64,000 nt of DNA from Cymbidium sinense (lineage: Eukaryota; Streptophyta; Magnoliopsida; Asparagales; Orchidaceae). A model generated the notes under the pieces. It saw nothing but the letters and a program-made list of their open reading frames with translations. It ran no database searches and had not been told where the DNA came from. Location: contig CM038214.1 in the NCBI GenBank assembly GCA_021442155.1, positions 18,811,808-18,875,807 of the forward strand, read 5' to 3'. Below are positions 48,881 through 61,620 of this stretch, piece by piece. The translations under genes were made by a program, and so were the position numbers. Each line of letters begins with the position of its first letter. Position 1 is the first letter of the stretch.

Positions 48881-51719
48881 ACCAGGAGAAATGAGGTAAT
48901 CAAATGACCTCCTTGGGGCTAGCTAAAGCCTTGTGTTCCCATGTCCAAACTATATACCCATTACCATTCAATCTTATATAAATCAATACATGATTAGAGG
49001 AAAGAACTTAACATTCATACACTTAAGCTATAAGCACATGATGTATTTATAGCTAGTCATAAAACATATTATTATTCATTTATGAGCTTTTGAAAAATAC
49101 TTTTAGATTTAATAATGATAATAGCCATATATTAAATTTAAATCAAACTTACATAAAGGTAATCCATTTTATTTTACTTGATTTTGAAAAGATGGATGCA
49201 TGAATTCAAATGACATACCAAATTTAACATGATTGGAAAGAGGACAATCAAAATAAAGCATGTGATCATTTAAGTAAACTAGTTATTAATGGAAATAAAT
49301 CAAATAAGATTATTTAATGCAAACTAAAGATTCTTAATTAATAAAGTTTTGAATTGATTTGATTTAAAGAGAGAAGAGAAATCATCACTTACTCTTTTAA
49401 ACCCATTCCCACATTAGTCATTTGATTTTATTTAAGGAAATGTAATTAAGTTGATTTTATGGGTTAATGAAGTTGAACCCTTAATTAGATGAATTAAGTA
49501 CTCTTACTAATGTCACCTTAAAGTAATTAACTAAATAATTATGAGCCAACATGATATGCATGGAAAAAATGGGCAATGATCTAGCAAATAAAGGGTTTAT
49601 TGGTGATGATTAATAATTAATTAGATTAAGTGACTTAATTAATTACTCTTATTATTTGTGGGTAACCATAATTTCATTAAACTCCTTTAGGTTATTAAAC
49701 ATCTATGGATCTACCTCAAGATTTAATTAATTAAGGTTCATGTGATTATGATTTCAATTTGATTAAGTGATTTAAATAATTAGTTAAATCTTAATTAATT
49801 TCATTTTAAAAGAAGGGTGAAATGAATTGAGGGAAAGGGGTCCCAACCGTATTCCTTAGTTCACTTACTATTGAACAATGATTAATAAAATTAATTAACC
49901 AATTTGTTACTATGAATGATATTAGTTAATCATTAATTAACTTAAAAGAGTAGTTAAGGTTTAATTAGTAAATTTTTTTAATTAAGTGAGCAATAAATCC
50001 CAAGAAAATCTTGGGAGGCTGAGGTCATCTTATTTAATTAACCCACAAAATTTAAGATTAATTACTTAAGTAATAAAAGTAATTAGCTAATTAATGTAAT
50101 TAAACCTTAATTACTTTTTAAAATTAGTTATGATCATTTATAATTAATTCTCCTCTAAAATACCTTTAAAATAAGTATTTATTTGCATTTTTTTATTTCT
50201 TTATGATTTTTCATGATTTTTAGAAGTTTTAACCATTAAAAATAATTAATTAAGCCTAATCCTGTTGGCGGACGTGGCACAATTTCCATGTGGCGCCGCA
50301 AGATTGGCTGCTTAAAACTTATTTAACTCAGTGCCTATGTGGTGGTGATAGATGCGCTTTCTCTTCCACCATTTAATCTAAGATGAGATGGCTACGATTA
50401 ATCCCACAGCTTAATAGGATTAAATTAGATCGATCTAGTGGATCTAATCACGACCATCCATTTCGATCATGTGGAACGGATGGTGCCTGATCTAACGTCA
50501 TGCAAGTAAGGGAGAATGAAGTCGTCCGCCATTGTTCACTTGATCGAGCTTACTGAGCTAAGATCAATTCCAAAGGATCCACACTTTCATGACATCAATC
50601 GGAGGATCCAATGGTCAAGATCACATGAGATGCAAGCTTTCTTCAAAAATCTCCAACCCATTTTGGCTAAGGATCATTTTTGGAAGCATACCTTACTGGA
50701 GCTTAAGACCGGTGGCTCGAAAGATTGAGGAAGCTTCATCGGAGATGAAGCCCTATTGAGTACTATTGGATCGATTCCTTGATGTTCTCTCAAAGTCCAT
50801 GAGCAGATATTTGGAGCTCATCTTTGATCGATGTCCCACCTCCAGGTTCTCGAAGCTTGGGAGATGATTTATTCTTGCTCCAGCCTAGGGAAGGTTTGTG
50901 CAAAGTTAATTTGGGTTTGATAGAGAAATAGGGAAGTTAGGTAAAAAAAAGGGAGTGTCTTGTTTCAGGATGGACAAGAATGACATTTTTCGATCAAGGA
51001 ACAAGCTTGAGAGCATATGGAATGGCTCTAGCGGCTTGTCTTGGGTAGCTAGGACTCTAAAGAATGATTTTTATGTGTGTTTGAGTGGAAACTAGGGGGT
51101 GTATACCCCCCTTCATATTGATTAGATGGTGGGATCAAGTTTGGCTTCTAGTGTTCATCTGACCATCTTAGCAAGTCATGGGCGGTAGGGTGGAGATGAG
51201 TTTCCTCGACTTGGTTAGTTGAAGGTGTGGAGGTGGCTACCAATGAAGAATCATGGGAGTCCTATGGATTTCAAATGTTCCAATGGGGAGGGTGAGGAGA
51301 TTTTACCTCCCATGGATCACCCAACCCCTTGGGCGGGTTGGCGGTGTCGCGCTAGGTGGACCGAGAGATTACCAAGTGGACAAAGAATGGAAATGGCCAC
51401 TTACATTGGTGATTTGTCTAATGTGATGCTCTTGACCCAAGGGTAGAATAATTATTTGGCATTGGATTTGATTTGGGCATATTTGAAATGAGCCAAAAGT
51501 GGGTTAGCCAAAATTTCAAGTCATTTGAAGTTGATTTGGTTAGGTTTGGCTCAATTTGACTCATTTAGGTCACATTGGGTTAGGTTGGGTCAAGTTGACC
51601 AATTGGTCAAATTGGGTCAAACCAAGGGCTAGGTCAAGTTCATATGATCATTTGGGTTAGGTTTGAGAAGGTGAACATGGATTAGATTTGGGTTGTAGGG
51701 TAGATGGATTATCCTAATC
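48881..51719 (+). repeat. LTR-like block in front of gypsy copy C
   Basis: 48885-50160 is collinear with 18345-19600. 50160-51480 is the fuller version missing in copy A and corresponds in reverse to about 810-1760. 51480-51660 is the TTGACC/GGTCAA-rich part that matches 1-750 in reverse. 50265-50330 is GC-richer (GGACGTGGCACAA, TGTGGCGCCGCAAG). Small open frames at 50516-50728 and 51219-51446 have no counterpart frame in the left arm and are not taken as genes. Confidence 0.7.
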
Positions 51720-51900
51720 TCTAAGGCATAACCTAATCCTATGGTTAACCCTTCTAAGTCTTTAGGCTTAGGTTACATGTTTGCCTAATTATTAGAAGTG
51801 TCTTATGACTAGGGAAGTCTTAGTGTCTAGAAGACTTCTAAGTCTAAGATGGGAAGATTGAATTTGCACTCCAAAAGTGAGGTCAACGAGCCTTAGGCTC
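51720..51900 (+). repeat. Conserved leader joining LTR-like block to pol, copy C
   Basis: Counterpart of 20341-20520 with the same direct junction to the protease mid-region. Confidence 0.75.
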
Positions 51901-52177
51901 CATAGTATTACCCTTGGTGATAGATGATTGGAAGACTAAAACCAAGTTTCACATTATAGACTCAGATACATCTTTCAACGCTTTGCTTGGGAGAACATGG
52001 ATATATGAGAACATAGTTCCATCCTCTCTACATCAATGTATGAAGTTTATGAGATGTGGGATCATCTCTTGTGTTAAAGGAGATCTCAAGCAATTTACAA
52101 TTCATGAGGTGACATATATGAGGATGCGACTTACTACCTCCCTCAAAATCAACAAGTTTATTCAGAACAAAGTTTGA

Positions 52178-52245
52178 AATATAAGAAAAAGAAAAGAAAA
52201 GAAAGAAAAAATAAAAAAAAAAAAAGAAAAAAAAGAAAATAAAGG
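52178..52245 (+). repeat. Polypurine tract inside pol, copy C
   Basis: AAGAAAAGAAA-type run equivalent to 20808-20900. Confidence 0.7.
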
Positions 52246-53229
52246 GAGTGGAAATAAACTTGGAGGAGGAAGTGGAGCTTAACATTAGATTCCACCCATA
52301 ATTAGTTACTCCATTGAACATATGGGTTGGATGACGACCTCCACCGGAGGAAGAGGCCAATTCGGTCCAGGGGTGGAAAAGCTCTTTATTTGCCACACAA
52401 TAAAAGGTATGTCCCAGCTATTAGGAGTACACCTACTATCCATAAAGACTTAGAATCTAGTTCATATGATGAGTCTTATATTGTTAGCATACTAACCAAC
52501 TCTTCTCAATAGTAGATTCCCTTGGAGGTGACACTTGAGCTAGATAGAGATGACCAGGCTCCAAAGCAAAGCATAAGTGTATCCAAGTATATATGTGAAA
52601 TAATTAGGCATCAGTTGGGAACCTTAGCTATAGCCCACTTTCCTCTCAAAAAGTTGAGGGTTTGGTAGTTAAGGAAGCTCCTAAGTCATCCATAGGTGTG
52701 AAGACTTAGAGGTTCTTTCTGGCAGTATCATCCTCAAGTCAAGAAGTTGATGTAGAACTTAAGGATGATTCATATAAAAATGTAATAGAATTACCTTTGA
52801 TTGGTACTTGCCTTGTGTTCATAATTTAGCAAAGACAATATTAATCCAACCTACTTGGTCAAAGCATTGTTCATACTACTTTGAAAGAATATGTACAAAC
52901 AAATGCGACCCTCAATCGGTGGTCTAGGACTCAATTATAGTGGGTCCAATCGATGATGATATTATTGCTTAGTCATTCATTTAGAATTGATAGGTTCTTC
53001 TCAAATCACATTAACTCATATGAGGGGTACTTAGAAACTTGGATGATCTAGATGATTTTAAAGTCCAAGATGATTCTAGAGTTCAAAGAAGAGATCAAGT
53101 CAACCATCAATGAGCTCAAGGAAATCAACTTAGAAAGCGAAGATCCACCAACATACATTTGTTGTTTATTGAATAAAATCAAAATAATGACTTAGTTAGG
53201 CTATTGGAGTTTAAGGGGCTTTCCATGGG
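52246..53229 (+). pseudogene. Protease-RT linker of pol copy C
   Basis: Collinear with 20901-21889 (for example GGTTTGGTAGTTA near 52660 and AAGTCATCCA near 52683). Interrupted by stops and indels; no named domain. Confidence 0.55.
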
Positions 53230-56215
53230 TTATGAAGAGATACCTAGATTAGCTCATAGCCATCCATAAATTAGCAATAGAGCCTACTGTTAACCCTATT
53301 TAGCAAGCTCCTGGATGCATGCGATTTGATATAGAATAATAAGTCATTTCTAAAATTCAAGCGATGATGATGGCTTTATCGAGAAGAAAAATACCTACCG
53401 GGTTAGCGCTCATCCTAGTTAAGAAAAGAATGTACAAATTCACATATGCATCGATTTATGGATTTAAAAGGCATGTCCGAAGATGAATTTCCACCAATCC
53501 TAGAGTTGATGGTGGACATTGCCTCATCTCATGCAGTCTTCTCTTTCATGGATGGCTCATCTGAATATAACCAAATAAAGATGGTTTCTAAAGATGAAAG
53601 AAACACTACTTTTAGAACCCTAATCAGAATCCATTATTATAAAGTCATGCCTTTCACCCTTAAAAATTATGATACTACATACCAGCGGGCTATGACTTGA
53701 ATCTTTGATGAACACATTCATTCATCATCACGTTGATCATCAAAAGTAGAGAAACTCTTTGACTTGAGAGTAGTTTTCAAATAATTAAGATAATTCAACC
53801 TCAAAATTAACCCCAAGTGTGCATTGAGTAGCATCAAATTCCTTAGGTTTATTGTCGACACTTGGTAATCAAAATTGATCTAGAGAAGATCAATTTGTTA
53901 TAAGAAATGACACCCCTAAAACTTTAACTCAACTCAGATCAATCCAAGGGCGGTTGGCATATCTAAGAGGGTTTATACCCAACCTATCGAAAAGATGTCA
54001 GCCATTATCAGCACTTGTCAAAAAGGATGTCAAGTTCACATGGGATTACAAGTGTGAGCATGCCTTTGAAGACACAAGCATTTCACGATGATCTTTGATT
54101 CGCGTATTCAGGCTGCTTTCATACTTTACATTCTGTTAGAAGACTCTCTTGGTGCTTTATTGGCCCAAGATAATGATGAAGGGATGGAAAACACACTCTA
54201 GTACCTTAGCGATCATCTAATCCCTACTAAGGCTAATTATCCACCCATTGAGAAGCATTTCCTAGCTTTAATCTTTGCATCCCAAAGATACAACATTACA
54301 TGCTTCCTCATAAGGTGAACTTAATCACTAAGATCAATCCACTATAGTATTTCATGACCATGCTATCGGATGATTGGCATGATGATCCATGATCCTCTGG
54401 TTTGACTTTGCCTTGTACCCCTCCATGTGGTGAAAGGACAAGCAGAGTTATTAAAGCACACCCACTTCTTCTAGTGATGATCTCACGATGAACAAATCAT
54501 GAACTTAGGGATACTAACATTCACCATTGGGAGATGTAATTTCATGGTTTGGCTTCCTCTCAAGAGGAGAAGAACCATAATCTACTATTTCAAGAAAGGC
54601 AGGGATAGGAATAGTTCTCTTAACTCAGGCGTGATGATGAGATTCTTATATCATCTATATATTCCTTGCACCAACAATGAAGCTAAATATGAGGCTCTGA
54701 TTTCCAGTCTGGAGTTAGCCATTACTCTAAGCATCTAAAACATCAACATCTTCATGGATTCTCAGGTAGTTATCAACCAAATCATTGGGTACTATAAGTT
54801 TATAAAGCTTCATCACTTCATCATAGTTGTTGGCCCAAATCTAGAGGTTACCATTTATAAGATTCCATGAGGAGATTTTTTGTAGTATGCTTTTCCAAGC
54901 TCATCTAGTAGTTAGCATGTTCGAAGGATGAGTCCATATCAATAAAGGTCCAAAATAGGCAAGTCTTATCCCTTATTAATATTGAACTCATCAAAAGGTA
55001 CTATATTGAATGGGAAGTTGCCATTATTAAGAAGGACGAGGAGTTATATTGGAGGCAATCATTCATGGATTACCTAAATAAAAGCAAACTACCTCAGAAG
55101 TCTCAAGCCCATCATATGAAGTAGAGAACACTTTCATATGTGTATGGTGTCTTATATTGGTATCTTTCGATCATATGTTACATTATTTATACAAGAATGA
55201 AGCCCATAAGATCATAACCTACACTCAATATTATGTGAACCAATTTGGTCCAAAGATGACCACGATCAAGAGACTAGGATACTACTAGCCATCGATGATC
55301 AAAGATTGCATAGAATCAGGTGATGCCACCAATGTCAAATATGTCTATGGTCTACTACCCAACATTCTACATCCAACATTGGCCTCATGGCCATTTGATT
55401 GTTGGGTTACCAACATAGTGGGTCTGATTGATCCTCCTTCTTCCAAGTGTCATCAGTTCATCTTAGCTTCTATTGTTTACTTTTCGAAATGGGTGAAGAT
55501 GATTCAACTAAGAGAGATCATAGCTTAGCATGTGCTTCAATTTTTCAGGAACCATATCATATATAGGTTTGGAGTATTTCAATGAATTATATCTAATAAT
55601 GGTACTGCATTCAAGAGCACTGAGATTAACACCTTTACTCAGAGACACAGCATAGATTGAAGATATTCTACCAACAACTACTGGAGGGAAAATAGATTAG
55701 TAAATGTCTTCATCAAAACTCTTATCCAAATACTAAAGAAGACACTTTCGACAATAGCGGCGATGGCGCATGAAGCAGTTGTTGGCAGGCCCTACCACAT
55801 ATTAAACTCCAACTCCTCCTTTCTCCTTAGTCTATGGGTGCGAGCCATTACCATTAGCGGTCAACTACCATCACTAAGGTTAGTTGTGGGTAGAAAGATC
55901 ATAATAAATTAGAATGCCAAGTTGTGGTTAGAAGAGATCAAAGGTTTTGATGAGAGATGACCTGCAAAAACTTTGAGTTGTACAAAAGCTAAAATGATTC
56001 AAGCTCACAACAAGTTTGTCCATCCTAGAGGTTTTCAAGTAGGAGAGCTTATTTTAGTTCTAAGGCTGATTATTACCCATCGTAAGATGCAAGGCAAGTT
56101 TGAACCCACTTAGGAAGACCCATTTTCCATAGAAAAGGCCTATCAAAGAAGTTCTTATCAACTTATTAATTATAAGGGAGAGCATTGAATGCTTCCAATC
56201 AATGGGATATACTTA

Positions 56216-56425
56216 AGAAAATATTATAAATCATGTTTGAAAATAATTATCATCAATGTAAATTCCATTTTGAATTCAATCTCTTCCATGTTGAAAGTAT
56301 TCTTGTTTGTGAACACGGGATGTCTTTATAGTAGGTGTAATGAACTTCAGTGATGTCTATCATCGACATAAAATAAATACAAACTACACACAAACATATA
56401 AAATAAACACATATATTTTATCTCA
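56216..56425 (+). other. End of integrase and start of 3' tail, copy C
   Basis: Matches 24181-24373, including CTTCCATGTTGAAAGTATTC near 56283. Confidence 0.6.
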
Positions 56426-58660
56426 GGCTACTCTAAGTCGAGATAATGCCCCCAACAATACTCACTCAATAGCTGCTCTAGGTCGGGCTGACGTGCTACC
56501 CTGCTAGTTTGTCACCCTAGTGGTATTCTTGTTTTAGAGGATGTAAGTTTGCTACACTTTCCTTCCTTACTTGGCCATATCACATCGATAAGCACCTTGC
56601 TAGTTTGGTAGGCCTTCTTGCATGGCGATAAGCTACCTCATATTGGATTTATTTAAGAGGATGTGTGCATGCTTTCTTCTTAGATTAGCCTTGCACTAAG
56701 CGAGTTGAGTATATTTGAGTTTTAGGATAATTCCCCTAGCTCCTTCACTCCTTCCTTCAAGTTTGGGTTAAATCCTTCTTGAGGATCCTACTTAGTAGTC
56801 ACTCTAGGCAGTCATCATCTGATAGACTATCCTAATGATTAGTTTTCTTGGAAAGTTGTAAGCTACAACTTTCTTTCCAAATGATCATTGCACCGGGGGT
56901 ACCTTAGGTTGGTTGGTTCTCACTATGATGAATACCCCACTCATCGATAGGTACACCTTAAGTTGGTTGGTTCTCGGATACACCACTCATGGCGGATCTA
57001 AGTGCCACTTTCCCTTGAGTTAGCCATCATACACTTATAGGCATTTTTTTAGGGCTGGGATAAGCCCCTAGTAACACCTCCCTTATCGACTATATTTGGA
57101 TCACATCTTTTTTGCATTTAGACACTACCTTGTTCTTAGATTGGATAGTTCCCCTTTCTAGTAACCACCCCTTTAGTTGTAGAATTCATCTTGAGGATGT
57201 TGATTCTCCCTTGGTCTAGTAAAATAGAGTCAAGGCGACATAGCCCTTCTTAGTGTGGTCCATCACACACCATAGGGACCATGCAAACATATAAACAAAG
57301 TATATATTCTCCTATGGATTAGGAGGACACCCTAGTTGTACCTTTTCCCAAGTAGACATCCTATCTTTTAGGGTAGTGTAAAACTTCCTATAGGTGGTGA
57401 TTACTCTTGAGTTCATAAAGTCCCCAACAACATTCACTCGGTAGTCTCCCCTTAGTGGGTTCTATTTGTTATGCTACCAATAAGTCACTTGCGGTTGTTC
57501 CTTGCTTAAGAAGATGTAAGTCTACTATTCTTCCTAGCAATTTTACTGCGAAAGTAAACCCCTTATGTTGGTTAGCCCTACCCCATAGCATGTAAACTAT
57601 CCCTTTGGATTTATAAATAGATATGAGTCGATATAGCCTCTTCTCGGTGGGTACACATCAACATGATCCATAAATTCTATCAAATTTGATCAAGCTCACA
57701 TCCCCAGTAGATATGCCTTCAATTAAAAATCAAATTAAACCAAACAAACCATATCAAATCATGTGAAATTAAGATAAAATTAATCATGACTAGTTTGAGT
57801 TGACATAAATCCCTAATGACATTCACTCAGTAGTTGCCCTAGGTTAGGTTTGATTTGTTGTGCATCCAACAGGTCACCCCAGTGGTTGTTCCTCACTTTG
57901 GATGATGTAAGTATGCTACACCTTCTTCCTAGCACAACTATTGCACACCAAAAGGAATCCCCTTAGGTTGGCTAGCTCTACCTCACAATAGGTAGACTAT
58001 CCTTTTTGATTTGTAAACCTGAGGTAGGTCAAGGATGATATAGTCCCTTCTTAGTGGTTCCATCACACATTGATAGGGTCCATACATCAACTCAGATTAA
58101 ATTAAACCTGATCTAATTTTCCTTAGTGGAGTTAAATCACACCCTTCTCCCTAATGGAATCATATATAAACAAGTCAAGCAAATAAATCAAATTCAAAAC
58201 AAACCTCCCTAGTGGAGCCAAATTAAACCAACTCGCCCAGTAAAGTCTAAATCAAAGAAATCCAACCAAACTCTTATTCTAGTGGATACAACCCCAAACA
58301 AATCTGAAATCAAACTCAAATCTCAATCCCTAAGAGATAGCTTTGAACACTTCCCTAGTGGAAGGTTCATATACGATCCTTGTGGACTCAAGCCCATATC
58401 TCTAACATATATGACTCCACATTAATTAAATCAAAACTAATTAAAGTTGATTTGATCTTAACTCATGGTTAATTATAAATTCTTATCCCCAATAGATCTT
58501 CTTTCTACAAATCATATAATCAAATCAAATTCAAACCTTATCTCCAAGATTTTCTTCTTGCCTTGACATAGACCCCTCATATGTAATGTCCAATGCATGT
58601 GTGATCCCCCGGATCTCCCTCCATGTCCTTGACATGGAATTCTCATCAAATCATATTTCT
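56426..58660 (+). repeat. Module 1, copy C: gypsy 3' tail with tandem units
   Basis: Collinear with copies A and B. Tandem pair near 57400 and 57788. It has accumulated many short deletions relative to A (for example around 56880-57000). Noncoding. Confidence 0.75.
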
Positions 58661-60106
58661 TCTCTTATGCACACCTTTAATACTTCAACAAAATGACTAA
58701 CAATGTATTCATTCATATTACATCATCTTAACATTGTAATCAACATTTAATGATTTGTGATGGTGCAAGCAAACATATTATAGTGTGAATTAACACTATA
58801 TTTTATTATAATATATGATGTTATATTATACTTTGTTATAATATAATATATTCTAACATTACACCTCATTAAAATCACTTAAAAGGAACAAATAACAAAA
58901 TTTTATCAAAATATGAATAATGTTTATTTTGGATGTAAAATTTTTTATTTTCATTTAGAAATGGTACAAAATAGCATAATTTTGGTGTTTCTTCTTGGTG
59001 TGTCTGAATTTGGCCAAATTCTTCCATCACGACCTTCAAATTATCATTTTATGAGTTTTGACCCAATGTATTATAACAAAAGTAAAACATACTAAAATGT
59101 ACAATAACATTTAGTAACACACCACCACATTCATATATATATGTGAAGTTATATTGTTATGTACATTATATTTTAATATGCTTTCATATAATATATTATC
59201 TTACATTACACCTTAAAATGAATAACTTTAAGCAACAAATTATAAAATTTGGTTGAAAAATGAACATTTATTTTGAATGCAAAATTCCATTCTTTTGATT
59301 TAATAACACACCATAGCAATGATATTCCTAAAGCTTACCTTAAATTTGGCCAAATCCCATCATCTCAGCCTATAAATTAGTATTTTTATGAATTATACCA
59401 ATACAAACTCTACTACATCATACTATAACAAACTAAAATTTGCTATAGAACTAGTAGTAATAGACAATTGTATGCTATAATGCATGATGCTACACTATGT
59501 TTTGGCATCCTATATTATAATACACTATAACATATTATATTATATTATATTGCATATCACATCACAAGGGAATTCTTAGGATTAAAATCAGTCTAAATTA
59601 ATAAAAAAAAAAAAACTATATGTTTTAGTTGTATCATTAGATATTTTAAATTGAAATAATATATTATGATGTCATGCTCTTCTATTATGAATTTGGACAA
59701 ATTCCACCATTTTAAAGTATAAATCAACATTTTATAAATAATGCTAGTGTAGGCTCGATTGCATGATTATAAAATACTAAAAGAATTTAAATTATGTAGA
59801 ATGATATATTATGATATATGATGTTATACTATGCTTTTATAATATTTATTTTGATCATAAAATCTTACTTTTTTAGACTACAAGTGGCATAGCACACCTT
59901 TGGTACGCAACTAATTCCCACTTCAAATTTAACAAATTTCATCATCTAATTTATTAAATAAAAATTTTATAATTTAAATTAATATAGACTATAAGGCATA
60001 ATACCATAATATACTAGAACATTTCAAAACATCTTATAACATAAAAACACACATGCTCAAATATATGATGCAACATTATACTATAATATATGGTATTATA
60101 ATATGA
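58661..60106 (+). repeat. Module 2, copy C: AT-rich tandem block
   Basis: Same units and palindromic ATATAATATATTAT words as copies A and B. The open frame at 58913-59095 is accidental. Confidence 0.75.
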
Positions 60107-60590
60107 TTTAGGGTTAGGGTTTATGGTATTCAAATCTCTAATAGTCAAGGAAAGTCTCTTGAAGACATTTTAGCTAACTATGGTAGTAATAGGTCATTCT
60201 TGAATCCTAATGACATCTTTATTCAAGGTTTAGGGTTTAGGGTTTTTGGGTTAGGGTTTAGGGTTAGTTTAGGGTTTAGAGTTTTGCATTTAGGGTTAGT
60301 TTAGTGTTTATGGTTTAGGGTTTAGGGTTTGGGGTTTAGGGTTTACATTTTGGATTGTAGGTTTTAGGGTTTAGGGTTTAGGGGTTTATAGTTTAAGGTT
60401 TAGGGTTTAGGGTTTTAGGGTTTAAGGTTTAGGGCTTAGGGTTTATGGTTTAGGGTTTAGGGTTTAGGGTTTAAGGTTTAGGGTTTAGGTTTAGGGTTTA
60501 GATTTTAGGGTTTAGGGTTTAGGGTTTAAGTTGTAGGTTTAGGGTTTAAGTTTTAGTTTAGAATTTTGGGTTTAGGGTTTAATGTTTTTT
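60107..60590 (+). repeat. Linker plus telomere-like array, copy C
   Basis: Linker at 60107-60230 as in A and B, then a good TTTAGGG array (runs of two to four perfect heptamers, for example 60385-60520). Confidence 0.9.
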
Positions 60591-61047
60591 TAATAGAGAA
60601 TAAATTAAAATTCAACATTTCTTCTTTTTGATTTGATCAATCAAGTAGCATCCCATGTTTTCTAAGACACAAGCAAAACATAGATCAAAATGATCACCCA
60701 TAGAAAATCAAAACCCTGATAAGTTGAACTATCTCTATATAAAGACAGTTCCATAAGCACATATTAGATGATGTTCCTTAGTTTCTCTAGTTCCCATTAG
60801 AATGACCCCCTCTCAATTAAGGATCCACTATCATTTCCTCAATATCTCCCTCCACCATGACCACGGTTGTAAACCTTCCACCCACCTCCATAACCACCAC
60901 TTCTTGACAACCACCTCCATATCCACCAACTCCTCCAGATCTCCCACTACCACTATGATAATCATCGCTTTCGCATTCGCCTCCATTGTTAGATCTAGAC
61001 TGAGCCTAGTTGATGGTGATGTTCATGTCATCAAGGTTTTGGGCATT
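60591..61047 (-). pseudogene. GRP fragment 6
   Basis: Minus strand from AAT at 61047: NAQNLDDMNITIN, TAG, AQSRSN, then a partly Gly-rich remainder (GGVGGYGGGC) with frameshifts. UTR-like part 60591-60770. Preceded by CCCTGAG on the minus strand (CCCTAAG in the other fragments). It carries the same TAG as fragments 3 and 4. Confidence 0.82.
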
Positions 61048-61620
61048 CTCAGGGTTTAGGTTTACTTTAGGGTTTAGGGTTAGCTTAAGGTTTAGGGTCT
61101 GGTGTTTAGGGTTTAGGATTATAGGTTTTAAGTTTTAGGGTTTAGGGTTTAGAGTTTAGAGTTTTAGGGTTTAGGGTTTAGGGTTTAGGGTTTAGGGTTT
61201 ATGGTTTAAGGTTTTAGGGATTAGGTTTTAAGATTTAGGGTTTAGGATTTAGGTTTAGGGTTTATGGTTTAGGTTTTAGAGTTTAGGGTTTTAGGGTTTA
61301 GGGTTTAGGGTTTAGGGTTTTAAAAAACAAATTAAGTAAACTGGTAGGTTTAGGTTTATTTAGTTTATTTTTTATTTAATTGAATTTATTTTACTTTTTA
61401 TTTTTATTTAAGTTTATTTTTTATTTTTATTTAGTTTAGTTTATTTATTTTAGGTTTATTTATTTTAGTCTAGGTTTTTTATTTTAGTTTAGTTTTTAGG
61501 TTTAGGTTTATTTTTTAGTTGAGTTTTATTATTATTTTATTTTTTAGTTTTAGGTTTTATTTTTTATTTTTATGTTTAGGTTTACATTTTATTTTATTTT
61601 TTTAGGTTTAGGATTTAGGG
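61048..61620 (+). repeat. Telomere-like array before the RTE LINE
   Basis: TTTAGGG-rich to 61320 (five perfect tandem heptamers near 61165-61200), punctuation AAATTAAGTAAACTGGTAGG at 61328, then T-rich units. Ends with TAGGATTTAGGG at 61609-61620. Confidence 0.88.
61609..61620. repeat. Possible target-site duplication, left copy (RTE LINE)
   Basis: TAGGATTTAGGG, repeated exactly at 63310-63321. Because the surrounding repeat contains similar words, identity by chance is possible. Confidence 0.5.

Larger units (their letters stand above)
51901..56215 (+). pseudogene. Tat-type Ty3/gypsy pol relic, copy C
   Basis: Same order as copy A but without its 0.8-kb deletion. Protease part 51914-52110 (FHIIDSDTSFNALLGRTW, VPSSLHQCMKF). 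RT about 53230-53960 (EDEFPP, FSFMDGSSEYNQIKM, YYKVMPFTLKN), but the YVDD region near 53730 has lost about 16 bases, removing the catalytic box. RNase H about 54110-54440 (KHFLALIFASQ). Second RNase H 54528-54810: the start WEM-stop-FHG replaces the first Asp by His, while NNEAKYEALISSLELA and FMDSQVVINQ remain. Integrase about 55150-56200: WPFDCWVTNIVGL (Asn at the first catalytic Asp) and IISNNGTAFKS (Asn at the second), then the C-terminal part to SYQLINYKGEH. Many stops throughout; inactive. Confidence 0.92.

Noticed and set aside
50516..51446. Two frames (70 and 75 codons) in the copy-C LTR-like block
   Set aside because: Homologous sequence in the left arm (810-1760, inverted) does not keep the frame; treated as chance.
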